A stretch of DNA of 64,000 bases from Prunus persica (lineage: Eukaryota; Streptophyta; Magnoliopsida; Rosales; Rosaceae). Position numbers and translations under genes: made by a program. The stretch spans positions 5,112,440 through 5,176,439 of the forward strand of contig NC_034011.1 in the NCBI RefSeq assembly GCF_000346465.2. Direction: 5' to 3'. The notes below the pieces were generated by a model that was not told the DNA's origin, did not search any database, and worked only from the letters and a program-made list of their open reading frames with translations. Below, one piece after another: positions 60,355-64,000 of the stretch (its first letter is position 1; each line of letters begins with the position of its first letter).

Positions 60355-60917
60355 CACTACCAAAAAAAAAAAAAAAAAAAAGCAACAGTCACTATTATTT
60401 TGTGATATTTGCAGAGACAGACCACAGACATGGCTAACTTGGGCGATAGCCTAGATGACTTTTGTTTTCCAAGCCCATAAAAAAATTATAGCCCAGCCAA
60501 TTGAATAACCGATCATCCCAAGGAATCCCTTGCATTGCATGTGGAGAATAAAATGGAGAAAAGGAAAGCTGCACATCTCTACACATAGGGAAAAAAAAGA
60601 GAAAAAAAAGAATGCATAGCCAGTGGAAACAAAGAAATAAAAGTAGAAAAAATTGTTTATGTCCCCCCTTGACTAGGTGTATTACATCATATTGTCAAGT
60701 TTTCTATCTACTTAGTATATTTATATATGTTAAATTTAACCCAATCAAGTTTGAAATCCTGGGTCCATCTCTAGACATTTGGTGACATTTGTTGGGGTGA
60801 CTAAAGGCTTCAGTCACCAAAAAGGCCTTTTTTGGTAATTTAGTGACTAAAGCCTTCAGTCGCCCTAGCAAATGTCACCAAATAATGGTGACTATTGCCA
60901 CTTGTTTTTTAGCAGTG
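60355..60917. mobile_element. CACTA-like non-autonomous element, 563 bp
   Basis: The left end begins CACTACCAAAAA and continues GCAACAGTCACTATTATTTT. The complement of the right end begins CACTGCTAAAAAACAAGTGG and continues CAATAGTCACCATTATTTGG. These match over about 50 bp with interruptions. CACTA at the tip is the class signature. The 3-bp flanks are AAT and AGT, one mismatch. Near the right end a second inverted repeat, GTGACTAAAGGCTTCAGTCA versus GTGACTAAAGCCTTCAGTCG, forms a strong hairpin. Confidence 0.7.
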
Positions 60918-60919
60918 AG

Positions 60920-63900
60920 TTTTCATTCAATATTCAATCATTTTCAGTGGAACCAGCAAACTTTTAGGAAATAATTTTTTTTGTATATAGGAAAATTTAG
61001 GAAATATTTAAGTGCACTTCTAGGGTTCAGAAACAAGCAAAAAGGAAACTCGAATTTCACATAAAGATATTCTTACCTTAAAAACTAAATTACGCTATCT
61101 TATTTTGAAGGAAAAAAAGAGGCCAGAATCGAACTCTTATTGTAAATAAATAAAGTGCTCAAACTCGTATATATAGGTAAAGTACTCTACTGCTGACATT
61201 ATAAGCTTCAACAATTAAAGCCCCCATTTCTCCTAAAGGAGTGTTGGAAAATGATATGTGCATTTGTATCTGAGATCAACATCAATTTGATTAATGCATC
61301 AGATTCAGATGAGACAAATCTATCTCATAAAAGGACTTATATTTCCATTGTAAAGAAAAACTTAATGGATTTTTAACTTTTTTGTTTAAGAGTTAAGAGA
61401 GAGAATCGAAATGTTGAATCATAGTATAATTTTCGTAAATTTTGTAACGATATTATCACCTAGTATTACCATCAAACACAACTACTTGACTAAAAATAAG
61501 AGATAAAAGAAAACGATGATGGAAATTATAGACGAAATATTAGCAGTATCGTCGCATAATGTCGCAGTGAACTGAATTTGCCACTAAGCTCTTTCCCCAC
61601 TATCAATAGCTTTGCTTTCCTCCTTACATGAACGGATTGTGGAAGAAAAAACAACCCTTTTTTAGCTTTTCTCTGGGAAACTTAAATGACAAAGCTTAGT
61701 TGTACGATCAGTACACTTCTTTTCACCAGTTCAACTGAATGTGTTGGGAAGTAACCAAACACTGACGCAAAAAAAAAAGTGCTTTGCTTTGTAGGATTTG
61801 AACTCACAAGACAAAAGCCCGTCTTCTTTGACCAAATGAGTCAACAAACCTACCATCAATAATCAAATCATCTGAACATCTTTCTGAAATTGTTAGGCCA
61901 AATCTTTATTGATTAGGAGCTTATAACTTATATTACATTTGAGATATTAACGTGCCCAATTAATTAAACAGAAAAGTGCATGCCTACCAGTATAATCGGG
62001 TTGAATTCCACCAATCCATGAATGCCATCTGGATCACTTTTCAAAAAAGTGGTTTAAAAAAAATGAGACCATGATCTCAACAATAATCCCATCACTAATT
62101 TCAAAGGCTAGGAGGATCCTTGCAATTTGTTTATGGCCAATTTGTATTTCTATATGATATCGTAAAGGGTATTAAAAAGTGGCTTTAGAAAGTGCTTAAT
62201 TGAAAATCACCGTCACGGGAAGTTCATATCACAAATACTTCTCGATGGAGCTTATCAATATTTTGGGGGGGGAATCTACTTTTTGCCTAGAAAATAAATT
62301 TTCACAGAAAAAGAATCTTCCTTTCGATTGGTATAGATATTCAAATGTGTTCTTTGTATTGAAGCGTGCAGGTTGAGGGAGACAAGAAGTTAGATTTAGT
62401 AGGCATTTCCATGATTAATCTTTATTATAAAGGAAAGATAAATGTACTCATGAGTTATAACTTTGGTTTTTCACATTTACAATTTTTTTAGTTTTAGTTG
62501 GCTCATGAGTTTGTAGCTTTCCTTTTCTATGACGAGTTTAGCGTGGCATTCCTTATGACATATGTTATAGAGAATTCCGTAATGAAAATGCCCTAGTTTT
62601 GAGAAAGGTAGGGACTACATTGTGAAGTCCACTTCTGCAATGTGGTATCAAATTATGATAAACAATTTTCGATTTCGCTAATTCTTTGTACGGATAATCT
62701 ATAAATGAGTATTTAAAAATTGCAGGGTTTGACTTATGAGATTATTGTAGGGTGAAATGACTATTGTGTGTAATCATGTGACATGTTGGGTAAGGTGTAA
62801 GGGTAAAGGCTCAGTAATTCAAACTCAGTCAATTAATTTGCTCTGATTCATGTTAAATTTCAAAGAGATGAGCTAGCGGTCCACTACTAGCAACACCGAT
62901 ATTATCCTCAACTTAACCACCTACAAAGCCTAGTAAATATGGTGTTTTATCATAAAAGGCCTCGGTGATATTAGTAGTGGAACCATTTATTATATATTGT
63001 ATTTTATTTAGTCAAGTTTCCGATGTGAGACTTATATTCTTCAACAACCCACACCATAGGTTGGACTAAAGTCGTTAAGTTTGGAACAATATCAGCTTGA
63101 GCGCACGTGGTTCAACATGGAATAGACCTATGGTGAAGGTGACTACTCAAGTGAAACTTCTAGTCCGATTGAAGGTGGGGTAGCTATGAAAGGAATTCAA
63201 ACTTAGAATCTCTTTCAACATTGAGAAAAGTATATACATGTCACGTAATATAATCGTTATTATTTTTATTTTTGTTTTAAATGACAACATGTCCTTGTAG
63301 GAGAAACAACTCCTCACATTATACCCGCAAGAAAAAAACAATAGATCTGAATGGTACTTGTCTAATCCCATCTTCTTCTAGCTAAGATCCTCACATAGCA
63401 GAATCCTCTTGGAGTCAAAAGTTTCTGCTGTTGAACGTGGTGTGATTGGCCTTCCCACAACATAATATCTTCAACCACTAATATTATTAGATCAAACCCA
63501 AGAGAGAATATTTTTGACTTGCAGTCCTCTGGACGGACGTATGCTCAATAATAGAGTGAGTTAGCTACGATTCTTTTTCCTGCCTCACAAATAATGGAAG
63601 CATGGAGGGACAGAAGACAGAACAGAACCATATTTCTTGTACGCGGCGATGTGCAGATGCATTTGATTGCTTCTCATAAATGGACTCTAAAAGTTCAGCT
63701 CATCAATAGAATATGTCAACTTTATTTTTATTTTTTTGTTTGGTAAGAATAAGGTATGTCATTGTTAAAAAGAGTACTTGTTGGTGATCGTGACCACAAT
63801 TGATGGACCAGTTTATACCACAATTTTCCCTCTTTATATTGGGCAGTTTTTGCTGTTGTTTTTTTGCCCTTTTAGATAAAAGAGAATATTATTTTTTGTT

Positions 63901-64000
63901 TAGCTTTGAAAAGATTTGATAGGTACACATGGTGAGCCAGCACTAGCAGAGTTCTTGAATTGTGGGTCAGTTTCTAGGGTCCTGGTTGCAACACACGTCG
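60920..64000. other. intergenic, no gene supported
   Basis: No exon framework, tRNA or complete transposon was recognised. Near 63015 TTTCCGATGTGAGACTTATA resembles a sequence often found at LTR ends, but no partner was found. The G run at 62264-62271 and short purine tracts are isolated. Confidence 0.5.

Noticed and set aside
61130..61200. tRNA-like GAATCGAACTC word
   Set aside because: A T-arm-like motif is present, but no acceptor, D or anticodon stems can be drawn around it.

Overview
The window is nuclear DNA of a woody eudicot. Evidence: spliced genes with plant GT-AG introns, plant-only families (SULTR3 transporter, FLZ zinc finger, MFP1, P-type PPR, SIP1-clade trihelix), a nuclear tRNA, AT-rich spacers and many plant transposon types. 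A Rosaceae genome (Prunus type) is my guess from the style of the repeats, and it is not proven here.

Layout. 1-2 kb: 3' end of a decayed Ty1/copia element with its 3' LTR. 2.6-5.1 kb: a patchwork of gene fragments (two TFIIIA exons, exons of an unidentified gene, a truncated LBD gene) mixed with arrays of a short palindrome, GTATAGCCG-NN-CGGCTATAC. 5.2-9.1 kb: gene-free, tandemly duplicated inverted-repeat elements, followed by one orphan SIZ1 exon at 9.3 kb. 10-15 kb: intact Hsp110-type HSP70 (+). 17-19.5 kb: PPR gene (+). 20.5-22.4 kb: trihelix factor (-). 23.6-25.0 kb: solo LTR with a perfect target duplication. 25.7-28.1 kb: FLZ zinc-finger gene (+). 30.7-35.0 kb: MFP1 (+). 35.3-38.1 kb: three MITEs with target duplications and a tRNA-Arg(UCG) (-). 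38.4-41.5 kb: thymidylate kinase (-), divergent from SYS1 (42.7-45.2 kb, +), with a third palindrome array between them. 47.7-51.7 kb: 13-exon SULTR3 sulfate-transporter-family gene (-). 52.1-55.1 kb: small Helitron split by a solo LTR. 55.1-64 kb: gene-free repeats including a CACTA-like element, paired MITEs and an LTR fragment.

The eight intact protein genes are unrelated housekeeping or regulatory loci with no operon-like logic. They cover chaperoning, organelle RNA processing, transcription, stress signalling, the thylakoid/nucleoid interface, dTTP synthesis, Golgi trafficking and anion transport. Exon joins were worked out by eye from splice sites, reading phase and family similarity. 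Every coding join given keeps the reading frame.

The most unusual signal is the palindrome family. It forms three arrays about 37 kb apart. The arms are conserved, the central dinucleotide is almost free, and the spacers differ between arrays. I know of no named element that matches it.
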